Notes under the pieces: generated by a model | Seen by the model: only the letters and a program-made list of their open reading frames with translations | What the model was told of the DNA's origin: nothing | The model's database searches: none | Translations under genes and position numbers: made by a program | From: Melampsora larici-populina 98AG31 | Taxonomy: Eukaryota > Basidiomycota > Pucciniomycetes > Pucciniales > Melampsoraceae | Length of the DNA stretch: 64,000 nt | NCBI RefSeq assembly: GCF_000204055.1 | Contig: NW_006768800.1 | Span: forward strand, 1-64,000 | Direction: 5' to 3' | Shown here: positions 20,346 through 31,460 of the stretch, in pieces | Layout of the letters: each line of letters opens with the position of its first letter | How positions within the stretch are numbered: position 1 is the first letter of the stretch

Positions 20346-20457
20346 TGGGGTCGAAAAGATTAGGATAATGAGATTTTGAAATCTGGACGAGTACTTGCGC
20401 AGTCACGGATCGGGTCACGTGACTAATTGCTGATTCGTGGTCCTTTCCCGTAGGCTT

Positions 20458-20542
20458 AGGTGTGCCAAATATTCCTAGAAATAGGGGGAGGTCCACCCAT
20501 ATGATAATCTGAAGCATAGAAGGTATTCATGGGCCTAATCTT
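20458..20542. repeat. 85-bp target-site duplication, copy at the LINE 5' end
   Basis: Identical over 85 bases to 14469-14553. Together with the right flank (TGGGCTAGAGG) it reconstructs an uninterrupted pre-insertion site. Confidence 0.92.
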
Positions 20543-20695
20543 GGGCTAGAGGAAGCCTATTACATCGTCATTTTGGTCTGTGTAACTTTCAAGCCAGAGA
20601 AATTCCTACAGGTTTTTTGCTATGTATTGATTGCTCATCCGAGTTGCAGGACCCTTAAAGTAGTTCTTGAACAAAGATGGTCTCTGACTTTCATC

Positions 20696-20941
20696 TCAAA
20701 AATGTGGTTTTCTTGACTCGAAACAGCTTTTCTCATGTCCTGATTTGTGTTTGAGCTTCATCATAGCCTTGATTGCTGTTTTTGAGAGATCATTTTCATG
20801 TTTTTCTGTTTTTTTTTTGCTCGAGAGCTTGCTATTTCGGCGCGTCCCAGACAAAGGAGTCTGCGCCTGGGCGCGCCTCTCTCTGTCAAATACGCGCCCG
20901 TGGTGGTTCTTGGAGTCAGAGCTGGGCTTGGGAACACTCAT
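20696..20941 (-). CDS. Small basic hypothetical protein, uncertain
   Basis: An open frame of 81 residues runs from the ATG at 20941, and the frame itself is open upstream to 21109. It is Lys/Ser-rich (TRRNSKLSSKKKTEKHENDL) and would be divergent from the GCP4-like gene, whose ATG is at 21153. I do not recognise a family. A GTAAGATG sequence just upstream of this ATG could be a splice donor, so the true structure may differ. The LINE inserted about 150 bases downstream may have separated it from its 3' end. It may be a chance ORF. Confidence 0.25.
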   Translation of the reverse strand: MSVPKPSSDSKNHHGRVFDRERRAQAQTPLSGTRRNSKLSSKKKTEKHENDLSKTAIKAMMKLKHKSGHEKSCFESRKPHF

Positions 20942-21152
20942 CTTACAAGGTTGGTTGCAAAAGGTCAAGAAGCTCTTTATCTTGCCTGGCATCCACTCTG
21001 AATGTTTGTTGGATTTGAATTTCTTACGATTTCCAGTGCAAAGGTCATGAAGTAGGTCATGAAGTAGGTCATGGTCAGGGTTCTTCATAAAAACCAATTC
21101 AACATTCATCCGATTCCATCATCATTCCTCAGCATTCTTCATCGATCGAATC

Positions 21153-23564
21153 ATGAATCAATCCACTTCACTTCCTCAAGAAGCTCTTTTACTATTATCG
21201 GGTCATCTCAAATCATTATCAATCTCAAGACCATCAACTCATCATTCATTGACTCTAGAAACTGAACCGAGTTTAACCCATTCGATCAAATCACTTCATT
21301 CGATTGCTAATCTACATCAATCGATCATCAGTTTCATTCAATCTAACCAGTCCATCAACTCTTCAAACTCTTTAGCTTTAGCTTCACTTGCTTCAGCTCT
21401 CAGTCGTGAACTGGTTCAATATCAATCACTGCTAACTGATTTAGAATTCAGATTATTATCTCATCATTCCACTCTAGTACCTTATGATTCGGATTCACTA
21501 CCTTCACCACCGCTTTCGGCTATCTTAGCTGAACTTAATCCTTGGAATTCGATCTTCTATGCTCTCAATCAACTTCTTAAACAAATTCAACTTGATCATT
21601 CTCATTGGACGACTCCTGAACTCATCGAATTACTCTTTCAACATTCGCTCACTGGTTCGCCACAACTTTCTGGAATCTTCAATCGAACTCAAGTCTCAAT
21701 TGAACATCTTTGGATCGATGCTTTTAGATCTTTTGTCATCTACGGTCAACGTCCTCGAGAACATCTCACAACTCATCCCAATCATCATGATCGACAATTG
21801 ATCGATGACCTCTTCTTGGCTCAACGTGCTCGTCCTCCTGGCACAACTACTGATCAAATCAAACATCAACCTTTGATATATCTTCTCAAACCTGATGCTT
21901 TACCTCATCTACCTTCTCTCAATCCTCATGCTGGAATCCTTCACTCGGTCTCTCAAATCTGTTTGGCACTTTCGATACTCAGTCATCTTCATCAACTTAA
22001 ATCAAACCGATCACGTTCTAGTAGGCTCGCACCTCTCAAGCTAGTCCTTCCTACTCAATTACAATCTCAACTTTCTAACACGCTTTCAAAGGTCGATCAT
22101 CTTTCTCATCCTGCCTTTCGTCAAACTATCGAATCAGTTCAAGGTTAGCAACTTGTTTCCAAACCTCGACCTTGATTAAAAATATAAAAAGATCTGAACC
22201 CAACCCAATCAATCTCAATAGATATCTTATCAGCTCATCTTTTTACAACATATCTTACACCTGATATCCTTCTCGCTACACTTCGATCACTTGCCGATGT
22301 ATTCCTCTTCCAACATCCTTCCTTCACCACAAACCTCGTGAACGCATTTAGTAAATTACGACTCACTCGATTGCTTTCGTCTGTTCATCGACAACGCCGT
22401 TCGATCACCTTGAGTGAACGTGAATTGGATGTCATTTTACTTAAAGCTGCCCTCAGTACTGATACCGATCAATCTTCCCAACCTATCAATCTAAATGGAT
22501 TCGGTTTTACACTCTTTTCACTCTCTTCAACCTCTTTGAATGATCTACATCCATCTTCACCAGAAGCGATAGCCACAAAGTTTTCAACCTTATTACTCGA
22601 TGAACAATTCCCCATGTTACTCACCTTTACTCCAACACCTGATCTATCACTTTTTCTAACCAAGGAATCATGTTTGAGTTACAGTTTGATTAATTCATGT
22701 TTGTTTAGTTTCTTAATGGTTAGAGATCGATTAAAAGAATCTTGGATCACATTAGGTAGAAGAGAAAGAGAAAGAAGAAGATGGGGAAAAGAAATCGAAT
22801 CGGAATCCGAATCTCAAAACGTATTAAGTCGAATGTGTTGGGAGACTCGTAGGTTGATGTCTTGGTGGATAGAAGAGATGATTTCACATTTTTGGATTAA
22901 TGTGATCAATTTGAATTTGATGAGGTTTATGGATCAACTCAATACGATCAAAACAAACTTGAATTTTAAATCTTTAGGAATCTTACATACTCATTTCCTT
23001 TTCAAGGTTTCCTTTGGTTTATGTTTGTTTGAGATCGATTTATTAAAGTCACTCTTGAAGAAATGTTTAAGGCTTTCAGATGAATTAGATTGTTCTGAAT
23101 TCGAATTGTTTCCTCCTTTACTTTTTCAATCTGATCAAATCGGTCATCAAACTCCCAATGGAAATCCACCAAACGAAGGAATCAATCCGATTAAAGTTAG
23201 ATTAAAAAAAGTCAAGGAGTTAGGAATCGAATTTAAATCTGATTTAAAAGACTTTTTCGAAATCCTTTCACGTATAAACCATCAACCTGAGAAACCCAGC
23301 ACAGGACTTGGAGGGATCAGTCAAACCATTGATCAATCTACAATCATGATGGGAGGCATGGGAGGATCGATTCCAGGTTGGTTAGAGTCTTTAGGGAATG
23401 GTGATGAAGGTGATGAGGTCTTGAGAGAAAGTAGATTAGAAGTTTCTGTGTTTAAACGAATGGTGATGAGTGAGTTATTGAGTAAGTTGGACTTTTCGGG
23501 GTTTTTTAGTGATCCTAGTGGTGATGATAATGAAGGTTTAGAGAGAGTCTTGGATGGAATTTGA
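21153..23564 (+). CDS. Gamma-tubulin complex component, GCP4-like (Spc97/Spc98 family)
   Basis: Two exons, 21153-22143 and 22222-23564, join in frame across a 78-base intron (GTTAGC...TAG) to give 777 residues. The N-terminal region QEALLLLSGHLKSL resembles the start of GCP4 proteins. The C-terminal GRIP2 region shows the family pattern: ESCLSYSLINSCLFSFLMVRDRL, then VLSRMCWETRRLMSWWIEEM with a membrane-independent helix bundle, then LGILHTHFLFKVSFGLCL. These proteins build the gamma-tubulin ring complex that nucleates microtubules at the spindle pole body. The length fits GCP4 (about 670-800) and lacks the long N-terminal extensions of GCP5/GCP6. Assignment to GCP4 instead of GCP2/3 rests on the N-terminus and size, so it is less certain than membership of the family. 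The ATG follows a CAATC-rich leader and is the first in frame. Confidence 0.78.
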
Positions 23565-24280
23565 TTGAGGTTTTGAAGGTTTATGAATTGTTAAGACCAG
23601 AGGTCAATGAAGATTGAAATGGGGATTGAAAGTTGAAGATTGAAGGAATTGGTTTAAGAAAGTGAGCAGATTGAGTCGGATAATCTTTTTGAGGTTTGAT
23701 AGTGATAGAAAAAGATAAAGTCTTCCTAGAAAGTGGATTTGTTCTTTTTTATTTTTTTGGTTCATCAGATCATGTAGATGGTATATGTGATTTGAAGAAA
23801 GAAAAATAGACTTCAAACTCCAAAACATGACAAAAACCTTTGAAGTTCTTGAGACTTGTAAACTTTATAGGTTATGACTTTTTGTGGTCATTTAAAGTCT
23901 GATTGAAAAGGTTGTGAGGTTTTATTGGAAACATTTGCCTTTTTGATCAAATTAATTTGATTGATATTTGAGGCAACCTTTTACTCCAAGTGATATGATG
24001 GGTATTGGTTTTGGGCCTATCATGAGCTATGTATGATGGGACCTAGGCCTCTATGGTACATTTATTGAACATGGTACTGTGCTGATGTTCTGCTGCTCTC
24101 CATCTGAGATATCTGCCTAACCCCATGGTAGCTTTTCAATATCCAAAAGTGATTGCAAAAGTGGAAGGTGACTTCACTAGCCTTTGACTCCTGACTGTGA
24201 TGATCACAAAGAGGAATTTTCCTGCGTGTGATTAAACAAGCCTCGGGCCTTTGGCGCAAGGGACTTAGTTAAGTTTGGAC
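23565..24280. other. Intergenic, no gene recognised
   Basis: AT-rich sequence with short ORFs only. Near 24241-24277 there is a single copy of the GGGACTTAGTTAAGTTTG motif next to GGGCCTTTGGCG, the same words that build the small palindromic element at 38270-38331, so a degraded relative may sit here. Confidence 0.4.
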
Positions 24281-24289
24281 TTCCAGCTA

Positions 24290-24720
24290 AAGTCACACTT
24301 TTCAACTCACAACGGCAGAATTTTTAGCCATTTTTTGTTTTGGCCCATCATGAGGGTCACAGACACCTCATAAAATTGCTCATCCAGACAGGCATAGCTT
24401 CCTTAACATCCTATGCCTCTCCTTCCGCCATTTTCAGATTCTCACTGCAGGTAGATTTACTGCTATTTTGATTCTTGGACACTGTGTTTTCGGGGTTTCA
24501 AGTGGTGGGTCCTGTATTGAATTGTGTGTTGCAGCTACAAGTTTTTACAACTCTTCTGAGTGAGTTTGATGAATGAAATGTGTGTAGAAACCATTTAGAA
24601 GTTTTAAGAGAAGACCCCTTGAGCTGCAAGTGTCATCTTATGAGGTCTGTGACCCTCATGATGGATGATCAAGGAAAAAAACTCAAAAAAACCGCTGTTA
24701 CAAGTTGAAAAGTAGCACTT
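24290..24720. repeat. Fold-back (inverted) repeat, arms of about 85 bp
   Basis: The arm near 24296-24380 (contains CATCATGAGGGTCACAGAC) recurs inverted near 24630-24715 (GTCTGTGACCCTCATGATGG). Flanking words CTTTTCAACT and AACTTGAAAAG also match. It resembles a non-autonomous fold-back element. No target duplication was identified. Confidence 0.5.
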
Positions 24721-25204
24721 GAGCCTTAAGTCCTTCCATAAACTTCTTGGATGGAGGGGACAAGAGGGGCTATCCGGCTCCAGCCCCGTCATCCTGTAGG
24801 TTATTACTAACTATAGAACATTCTACAAGAAGTACAGAAGGGTTATAGCAACTAGGCTGTGACCCAACCCTGTGAGTTCACGTTCAGCCTGGTGCCAAAT
24901 ACAACCCTGAGTGAGCCCAATGATCTCTGAAAACTGCTCAGGGCCAACCAGGGCCCGTAGGAGACTAGCATGAAGGCATTTTTCAGCAAAAAAGGGGTCC
25001 GGCACCCAAGCCGCCTGAAGCACCCACAGGGCCATATTCAGCTGTCATCAAGCCAAATTTAGAGGCCCCAGGGCACATACCTTCAGCTCTGTGAAAGGTG
25101 TCAGGTAGAGTTGGTTGGGCAGGGCCAGGTCCAGGTCACAGCCCTAATAGCAACCCATGTCACGTGACACTGCTTACCAAGGAATAAAAGGATTTTGTTA
25201 TTGT

Positions 25205-25560
25205 GTGCAGCAGTTTTGAGAATAAATGTCACCTGTTTCTTTTTATTTTTTTATTTTATAAGGTTGCACTAAACTTTATTTACCTAGATTCTACATAGAG
25301 CATTGTGATCCACCTTTCCAATCTCCTCCCACCTTTCTGCTGCTTGCAACCATACCAAAGGTTGTGCATTTTGGGTACAAAGGAAGCAATGATGCTGAAA
25401 GATAAGCAAGATTGTGATCTTTCACAATCCTTGCACCCTTGAATAAGTTGACTACAGCTCTTATGTAGAATCTGGGTGAGTAAGTTGTAGTGTAACCTCA
25501 AAAAACATGAAAAAATAAAAACAAGCAGACAACATTTATTCTCAAAACTGCTTTGTACTT
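25205..25560. repeat. Fold-back repeat, arms of about 100 bp
   Basis: AGCAGTTTTGAGAATAAATG (about 25208) pairs with CATTTATTCTCAAAACTGCT (about 25530-25550), and AGATTCTACAT (about 25288) pairs with ATGTAGAATCT (about 25462). The spacer is about 150 bases. Probably a MITE-like remnant. Confidence 0.55.
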
Positions 25561-26067
25561 TCTGGACGCGCTTACAGTACACAGGATTTTTGTGAAGGTT
25601 TGGTAGTCCTGCTCATGATAACAGCCACAAAAGAAATTTTTAATTTAGTTACGCTCAACCTACATAGCTAAGTTTAGTGTGATATGTGAAATCAAAAGCA
25701 CTTGAAAAAAAAATGACAGGCCCGCCCCTGGTAGGTGAGAAAGAAATCCAAGGGAAGAAACTCTGATAGGCAGAGTGTTTGTAGGATAGTGAAGGTAAGA
25801 AAGTGACAGCGCACTCTTAGGATATCTGGGGGAAATAAAGAAGTTGATGATGAGGAAGGCCGAGAGCATTGAAAGGTTTTTCTACTGAGACCCAGGCAAT
25901 ACTCGCTCAACTTACAGTTATCCCTATATGTGTTTTCCCCTTTGAATATCTACATGTGGATACGTGGAAAAGGATGCACCGGTGAAAGGATGGTACCGTC
26001 AGCCTTTGGTTACCATCTGCCGTTTCTTGACTTTGTCGCTAAAGTGTCTTGTGCGCCAAATACAAAG

Positions 26068-28130
26068 TCACACCGCGGGAATGATTAAGTTCAAAACTTG
26101 ATTGAGCGAAGTTGCGGTGTCCAAGTCCGCAACTTTGCTCAATCACGGATCTTGTTCACATCACGTTCACAATTCGTTCACAGGTTTCTACAATGGACGA
26201 GAGAGGAGGGTGGAGGACAAACCTCAAAACTCAAAACACAAACTCTGTATTGCCCTGTACAGTCTGTACAGGGCAATACCAGATACTCAATTTTTGAGTA
26301 ACTCTCATGAATCCTCACGAGAACATCATAGAAACAATCCAGATAATGCCAGAAACGATTCCAGACTGCTCCTGATCAAGAATGTTGTTGAGTTGTTGGA
26401 TCAGCATAGAAATTCAGGCACCAGATCATCAAAGAAACAATTTAAAATCGTGGTGATGAGTAATACCCCATTCATGCATTATCTTATTGCATTGCTCTAC
26501 TTCAACAATCATGTAAGGTTTTTGTCTTTCTTAATCATCTTTTCATGGGGTACAATGGAGAACAAAAAAATCAACTTTTGAATGTTGTATGCCTACTCTC
26601 ATCTACAGATCTCACACAAAGATGATGTGTACCATTGAGTGTAGCTTCATCTCATTTTGATTATATCAATTGATGAAAAAGATCATTTTTAAGTTTAATC
26701 ATCATCAGTCTGAAGATCCGTGTGAGGGCATTTGTATCATGACAGAAGAAAGAAACTGATCATATCACATAAAAATGAAAATACAAATTGTGATCGTTAA
26801 ACAAATTGAACATTAACAAAATCATCAAAAAAATCAACCAAATCTTGCAACCCTTCATAAATCTGAACATTATCTCTTCCCTTCTTTAATGTTTATCTAT
26901 CAAATCAAGTACTGTTTAACCTGATGTTTCCACTTGCAATGTAATTCTGATAAAGTTGAAAAGAGTAAGCAACCTACAAAAACCCGTAACTCGAGAGAAA
27001 GATCTCATAATTGATTCCCATTTCCATAAATTCAGCAATCAAATAACGGAAAACCTACAAAAGAAACCTAATAAGCAAACTCATGACAAACAAACAAAAG
27101 ATGAATTCCATTAGAAAAAAGATCATTCTCAAAACTACAAATAAATGTTCAATAAAACTTTGGGGAGAAACTAAGCACTCACAAATGGAATTTCAACCAC
27201 ATCCATATGACTTTCAACTGTTTTGCAATCTGTTCTAATCCCATCCCATTCTAATTTCCTAAGCATTTCTCTGAACCTCTACAAAACCTACAAAGCTCAC
27301 CACTCACCTTTAAGTTCATTAACTTTCATTAAATAAGCGTATAATATTTTGAAGTTAATCTTTTTGTTTGGTAAAAAAGCCAAAAGAATCCTTTGTTAGT
27401 ATCTATCATTTTAGTTCAAATCCATTTTTTGACGATTTGGAAACGTACTTTTAATTTTGATGTAATGATTAGACCCCATTCTCAATTTCGAGTCGCCTGG
27501 AACTGTCTCTGGCATTGTCTGGATAGTCCCCATGGTGTTGTGGTGAGGATCAATGAGAGTTACTTGAAAATCGAGTATCTGTACAGGGCAATACAGAGTT
27601 TGTGTTTCGGGTTTTGAGGTTTGTCCTCCACCCTCCTCTCTCGTCCATTGTAGGTTTCCCCCAAGCTCTACTGATACTCTGCCTTTGTATGTATTCAAGA
27701 TCAAATTTCAATTTGTCCTTGATGAGCTCCTTTCTTTGTTGGTTGAGCATCTGGAACATTGAAAAAGATTGACACAAGCACAATTCACTGTCCATATCTC
27801 TAAAAAGATTTGCCATAAACACACAGTGTTGTTTAACATTGTTGGTTAGCAACCCACATGATGGTGATGGGACAATGGGGCATGGTGAAAGCACTGAGAT
27901 GAAAATTGGAAAGATGAATTAGATTAACAACAAATGTCAAAGACTGATGACTTGCAAGGGACTTTCTGTTGTATGATTGTTACTTCAGATTGCGGAGGGT
28001 AACTGGAGGGAAACCTGTGAACGAATTGTGAACGTGATGTGAACAAGATCCGTGATTGAGCAAAGTTACGGACTCGGACACCGCAACTTCGCTCAATCGG
28101 GCTTTGAACTCAATCATTCCCGCGGTGTCA
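26068..28130. mobile_element. Inverted-repeat-bounded element, about 2.1 kb, non-coding
   Basis: Segment A at 26068-26188 (starts CACCGCGGGAATGATT) recurs inverted at 28010-28130, and segment B at 26190-26400 (contains ATGGACGAGAGAGGAGGGTG) recurs inverted at 27470-27655. Segment A holds an 18-bp hairpin (26100-26144, GATTGAGC.AAGTTGCGG, 9-nt loop), also present at 28054-28098. Segment B holds a perfect 16-bp-arm palindrome at 26247-26279 (GTATTGCCCTGTACAG). No ORF in between looks like a transposase. It may be a composite of two repeats in head-to-head orientation instead of one element. The middle (26400-27470) is AT-rich and shows nothing recognisable. Confidence 0.5.
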
Positions 28131-28388
28131 GTGCTTCGAACATTTCAGTGAACATCTTCGGCTGGGTGTAACGAATGCAGACTCTAAGAGATACTAGAGA
28201 GTCTGGGGATATCGGACTGCTTATGGAACATCAATGATGCACCTCACAAATTCGCCATGGAAAGGTATTTCGAGAATATCCCACCTTTCCAAAGTACACT
28301 AATCTCCCCCCGAAGTTCTTTTAAATGAAATATGTACACACTAGAAGTGATGAAATGAATCACTATTTTTCGATTTTGCAAGATCCAT

Positions 28389-28431
28389 CAGCTTAACACA
28401 GCGGCCGCGCAGGGTGGGCTTTGTTAAGCTG
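28389..28431. repeat. Short hairpin, CAGCTTAAC...GTTAAGCTG
   Basis: CAGCTTAACACAGC pairs with GCTTTGTTAAGCTG around a GC-rich 15-nt loop. The core CTTAACAAAG is shared with the hairpins at 38270-38331 and 59196-59255. No flanking direct repeat is seen. Confidence 0.5.
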
Positions 28432-28771
28432 AAAGAGCCAAGGCAATAATGTGTTTCAAGATCTGTTCATCGAAAATAGCCTGACTCAGCTACCGCGGCA
28501 CAGTCAAATTCCGTTATACCACTTCGAGTACCGTAAGTGCATCATCAATAATAATATATATCACACGCAGAACACAGTAGGAATGACTCACTCTTTGCAG
28601 ATCCTATGAGGCTCAAGAGATTTGGGATTTAGAGATACATTTGCGACGTATTCCGAGATCTCGGACTGGTCTTCAGTTCATAAATTGAGCACCTCTAACT
28701 CCATCTCGATGAGAATTCATAAAGTCTAACTTATAGAAATATAACATACTCAATTCCCTTTTCACTTTGCA

Positions 28772-30732
28772 ATGTCGAGATCTTCTTTGAGTCCTCAAGC
28801 CAAGGCCATTATCCACAAGCTACACGGCTTTCAATATCCTTCGGTCTATCCTTATGTGGAATGGATTCTTATCGTCTGCAGTATCTTTTACTTCTTAGTG
28901 ATTATCTTGTGTATCACTATCTTAGCTGTGCCCTTTATTAGAGGTCCAAAAGCCAGAGCCAAACATTCTTGGTTATGGCGTCGTCACTATAGTCAGTTTT
29001 TTCACTTTCCCCCTCGCTTCTTCTCTTTGGGTCTCCTTGTCTTATGCTTACTATATATCTGTTTCCTAGAGGGCCATACTATTGCCTACTTTGTACCTAA
29101 TGGAGGAGCAGCTGTGGCCATTGCTCAAATCTTCGGATGTGCACTCTTTGAAGTTTATATTTTACTCACTTATCAATCTTTACGATCGGCTAAATTTGCT
29201 CGGCATCATTATCAGTATCCTTGGCTGACCATCAGTTATTCCCCTGGTAACCCCAAAGTCTCTTTCTTCTTTGCATTTTAAGCTATGGGTCTAATCTTTA
29301 TCGTTGATATATGGTTTCATCGTTTAATAGGATACTTTGGGTTTTGGTACTCTGCCTTTGGAGCTTTATATACCTGGTACGCTTTTGACTTTAAATCGTG
29401 GATTAAATGATTGTTATATCCACTGTCTTATACTCATGGAAACTTCATTCGCCTTGACTTTTTCTCATAGCTTATTTTCGCCTAGTAGGCCCGATGCTAA
29501 TCGACCTTCCAAAATTTCTTTTTTGCCAAATCCTATCCTTATGAACACTATTTGTATTGGAACACCCATCGTCACTACTCTTGTATCCATTGCTATGGCT
29601 ATTGAATCATTTGTCAAGACGCGTCAAAAGAATGAAGCTTATGATGAAGTCATTTCTCGGTTGTATGGTGGGATGGATCCTAGTCCTGAGCTGGCGCGGT
29701 ATTCTGAAGCTGGAAATCAATTCATTGTTCAATTTCGTTGGGTTTCATTTGTTTGGACAATTGCCGCTGCTCTAGCTATTGTCGTACGTATTCATAAATT
29801 TCAACTCTTGGTGTTAATATTTCTCAAATCTCAAAATCTCATTTTGGTTTCTTTTGATCTGTGAAACAAATCTTTAGTTTTATTGTTTTACGATTGCACT
29901 CTTCCTGAGACTACTAAAAACTACGGTCAATGTTGCAAATGGGAAGAAGAGCTTACTTGGAAAGTCTCAATTAGATAACCCCTTGGTAGTTGGTCAAGAA
30001 GAGAGAAGTGCTGTGCCAGCTCGTGCTCGTTCAATGAGTGGGGTTCCTGGTGTCGGCGGAATCAGCTTACCGATGGCCAAAAACACTCAGGTCGCTGAAA
30101 GACTTCGGAATGATTATCGTTAGTTTTTCAATTTCTCTAGATGGATCTTTCACTTACAGTTCGTCTTTTCTCCTTTTGTTTCTTCCATGTGTGGTGTGCT
30201 GTACTCATAGGGTATTTGGTCTTGTATTGCGGTTTACTTACCATTGTCTTGACGTTCTATCTCGTCGTCGGGCTCCTCCTTACCTTGGATATCGGAAAAT
30301 CGGTAGAAAGGTTCAGTATGATTCTTAGATTGATCCGTACTCAATTTTTACCCTACTCTCAAAGACTTACATTCTGACTTCGATACTTCTCTCTTTATAT
30401 AGTAAAGCTTGGAGATCATTGTTTGCTTGGGTGGTAGTCTCAAGTTCTCTTTTCATGACTGGCGCTTTACTTATCCAAAGTGTAAGCCAAATAATATCAT
30501 CTCTTTTTCATATTTCTAAATTTTCATCAAACTGATCATTGCCATTTCTATCTATAAGTGGAGAGTTCTCGGGGATCGAGATGATGCGCAGGGAGATAAA
30601 CCCAATCCTGTCATTCAATCCTCAGGGCCCCTTAGTACAGTGGATAAAGGCAAATTTGTCTTTCTATCCTGGACCCAGCCAGAGCGGGGAGCGTTGAAGG
30701 ATCCAAATGCTCGTGAGAGTGACATCTCATGA
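28772..30732 (+). CDS. Multi-pass membrane protein of the three-copy 7-TM family, member 1
   Basis: Eight exons: 28772-28991, 29070-29246, 29331-29376, 29471-29783, 29878-30118, 30211-30310, 30403-30481, 30559-30732. All joins are in frame and give 449 residues. About seven hydrophobic segments are visible: 30-56, 76-106, 126-150, 170-193, 237-265, 334-358 and 371-392. No N-terminal signal peptide precedes them. Conserved family words are QYPSVYPYV before TM1, YFVPNGG in TM2, YFGFWYSAFGALY in TM3, MNTICIGTPI in TM4, QFRWVSFVWTIAA in TM5 and VVSSSLFMTGALL in TM7. I do not recognise the family and infer only a membrane location. Paralogues lie at 35196-37131 (minus) and 46443-48285 (plus) with matching exon sizes (313, 100, 79 and 46 bases recur). 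The last 35 or so residues, from GPLSTVDKG on, come from a repeat also seen at 31327-31450 and are absent from the paralogues. Confidence 0.82.
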
Positions 30733-30880
30733 TACATCCTGTGATACATAAGCCAGAAATGTAGTATGTATGTCACATTATTTATGTTCAAAAGCACAAT
30801 AATTGATATTTGGTTGTACCTTCCTTTTGGGATCGAGATGATATGAAGGCAGATCAACCCAGTCCTTGAAATCCGCAATG
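30629..30880 (+). repeat. SINE-like insertion in the last exon with a diverged flanking duplication
   Basis: From about 30629 the sequence (CCCTTAGTACAGTGGATAAA...) matches 31327-31450, and TAGTACAGTGG resembles the internal A-box of a tRNA-derived promoter. The exon text before it, GGGATCGAGATGATGCGCAG (about 30574), recurs in diverged form at about 30833 (GGGATCGAGATGATATGAAG), as a long target duplication would. The original gene end may thus be at the downstream copy. The SINE interpretation is inference. Confidence 0.45.
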
Positions 30881-31319
30881 GTCATCATGCTATTTGATCA
30901 TCCTTGCAACAACTTGTGCATTGGTCTTAGCATCACACAACTACTTTTCTCTTTTCTCTTCATTAAGTTTATTATATTCGTTTTACCTTCCTAATGCGGC
31001 ATGTGCGAGTCACAGCTAGATGTTTGTTTGTTACACTATATAAAGAGCTGTTGCTTGCATGTTATCTTGCTCTTCAGTCAAACTTGTCATCTCTTCTACT
31101 TGACACCTGCCAACAGGTGCCTCTTCTCTTCTTATCGCTCACATGTGATACACCAGCCTTTAGCACTTTATTCATCACTAACTTGTGAGACTCATCAGGT
31201 GCCTCTTCTCTTCTCATCACTCATACATGATTAATCAGCTGTTGGAACTTGATCCATCACCAAGTTCTGATTCTCATCAGATCACCTATGCATTCCTAAT
31301 ATTATTGACCCTCTCATTG

Positions 31320-31460
31320 AACCCTTGGAGCTGCTTAGTACAGTGGATAAAGGCAAGACTGTATTGCTATTCTGGACCCAGCCAGGGCAGGGAGTGTTGA
31401 AGGATCCGACTTCTTGTGAGAGTGAGACATCTCATGATCCATCCTGTGATACACCATCCA
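31320..31460 (+). repeat. Second copy of the SINE-like repeat
   Basis: The words CTTAGTACAGTGGATAAAGG, TGGACCCAGCCAG and TGTTGAAGGATCC, and the ACATCTCATGATCCATCCTG tail follow in the same order as at 30635-30750, with about 80% identity by eye. An open frame runs through it, but it has no splice context and is treated as repeat-derived. Confidence 0.6.

Larger units (their letters stand above)
14554..20457 (-). mobile_element. Complete LINE retrotransposon (Tad/I-like), two intact ORFs
   Basis: The element lies on the minus strand. It begins at about 20457, has a 5' leader of about 112 bases, two ORFs (20345-18630 and 18633-14740), a 3' UTR of about 170 bases and an 18-nt poly(A) tail (T run at 14552-14569). 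Perfect 85-bp target duplications border it. The order gag-like ORF1 with zinc knuckles, then ORF2 with endonuclease, reverse transcriptase, RNase H and a C-terminal Cys/His motif, fits fungal Tad-clade and I-clade LINEs. No stop codon or frameshift breaks either ORF and the duplications have no mismatch, so insertion is recent and the copy may be active. Confidence 0.93.

Noticed and set aside
26100..26144. Helitron 3' hairpin
   Set aside because: The stem-loop is right in size but no CTRR terminus or TC start is found and no Rep/helicase is encoded.
26102..26581. 159-codon ORF across the inverted-repeat element
   Set aside because: It starts in the hairpin and passes through a palindrome; no domain, and the homologous inverted copy at 27550-27894 does not conserve the frame.
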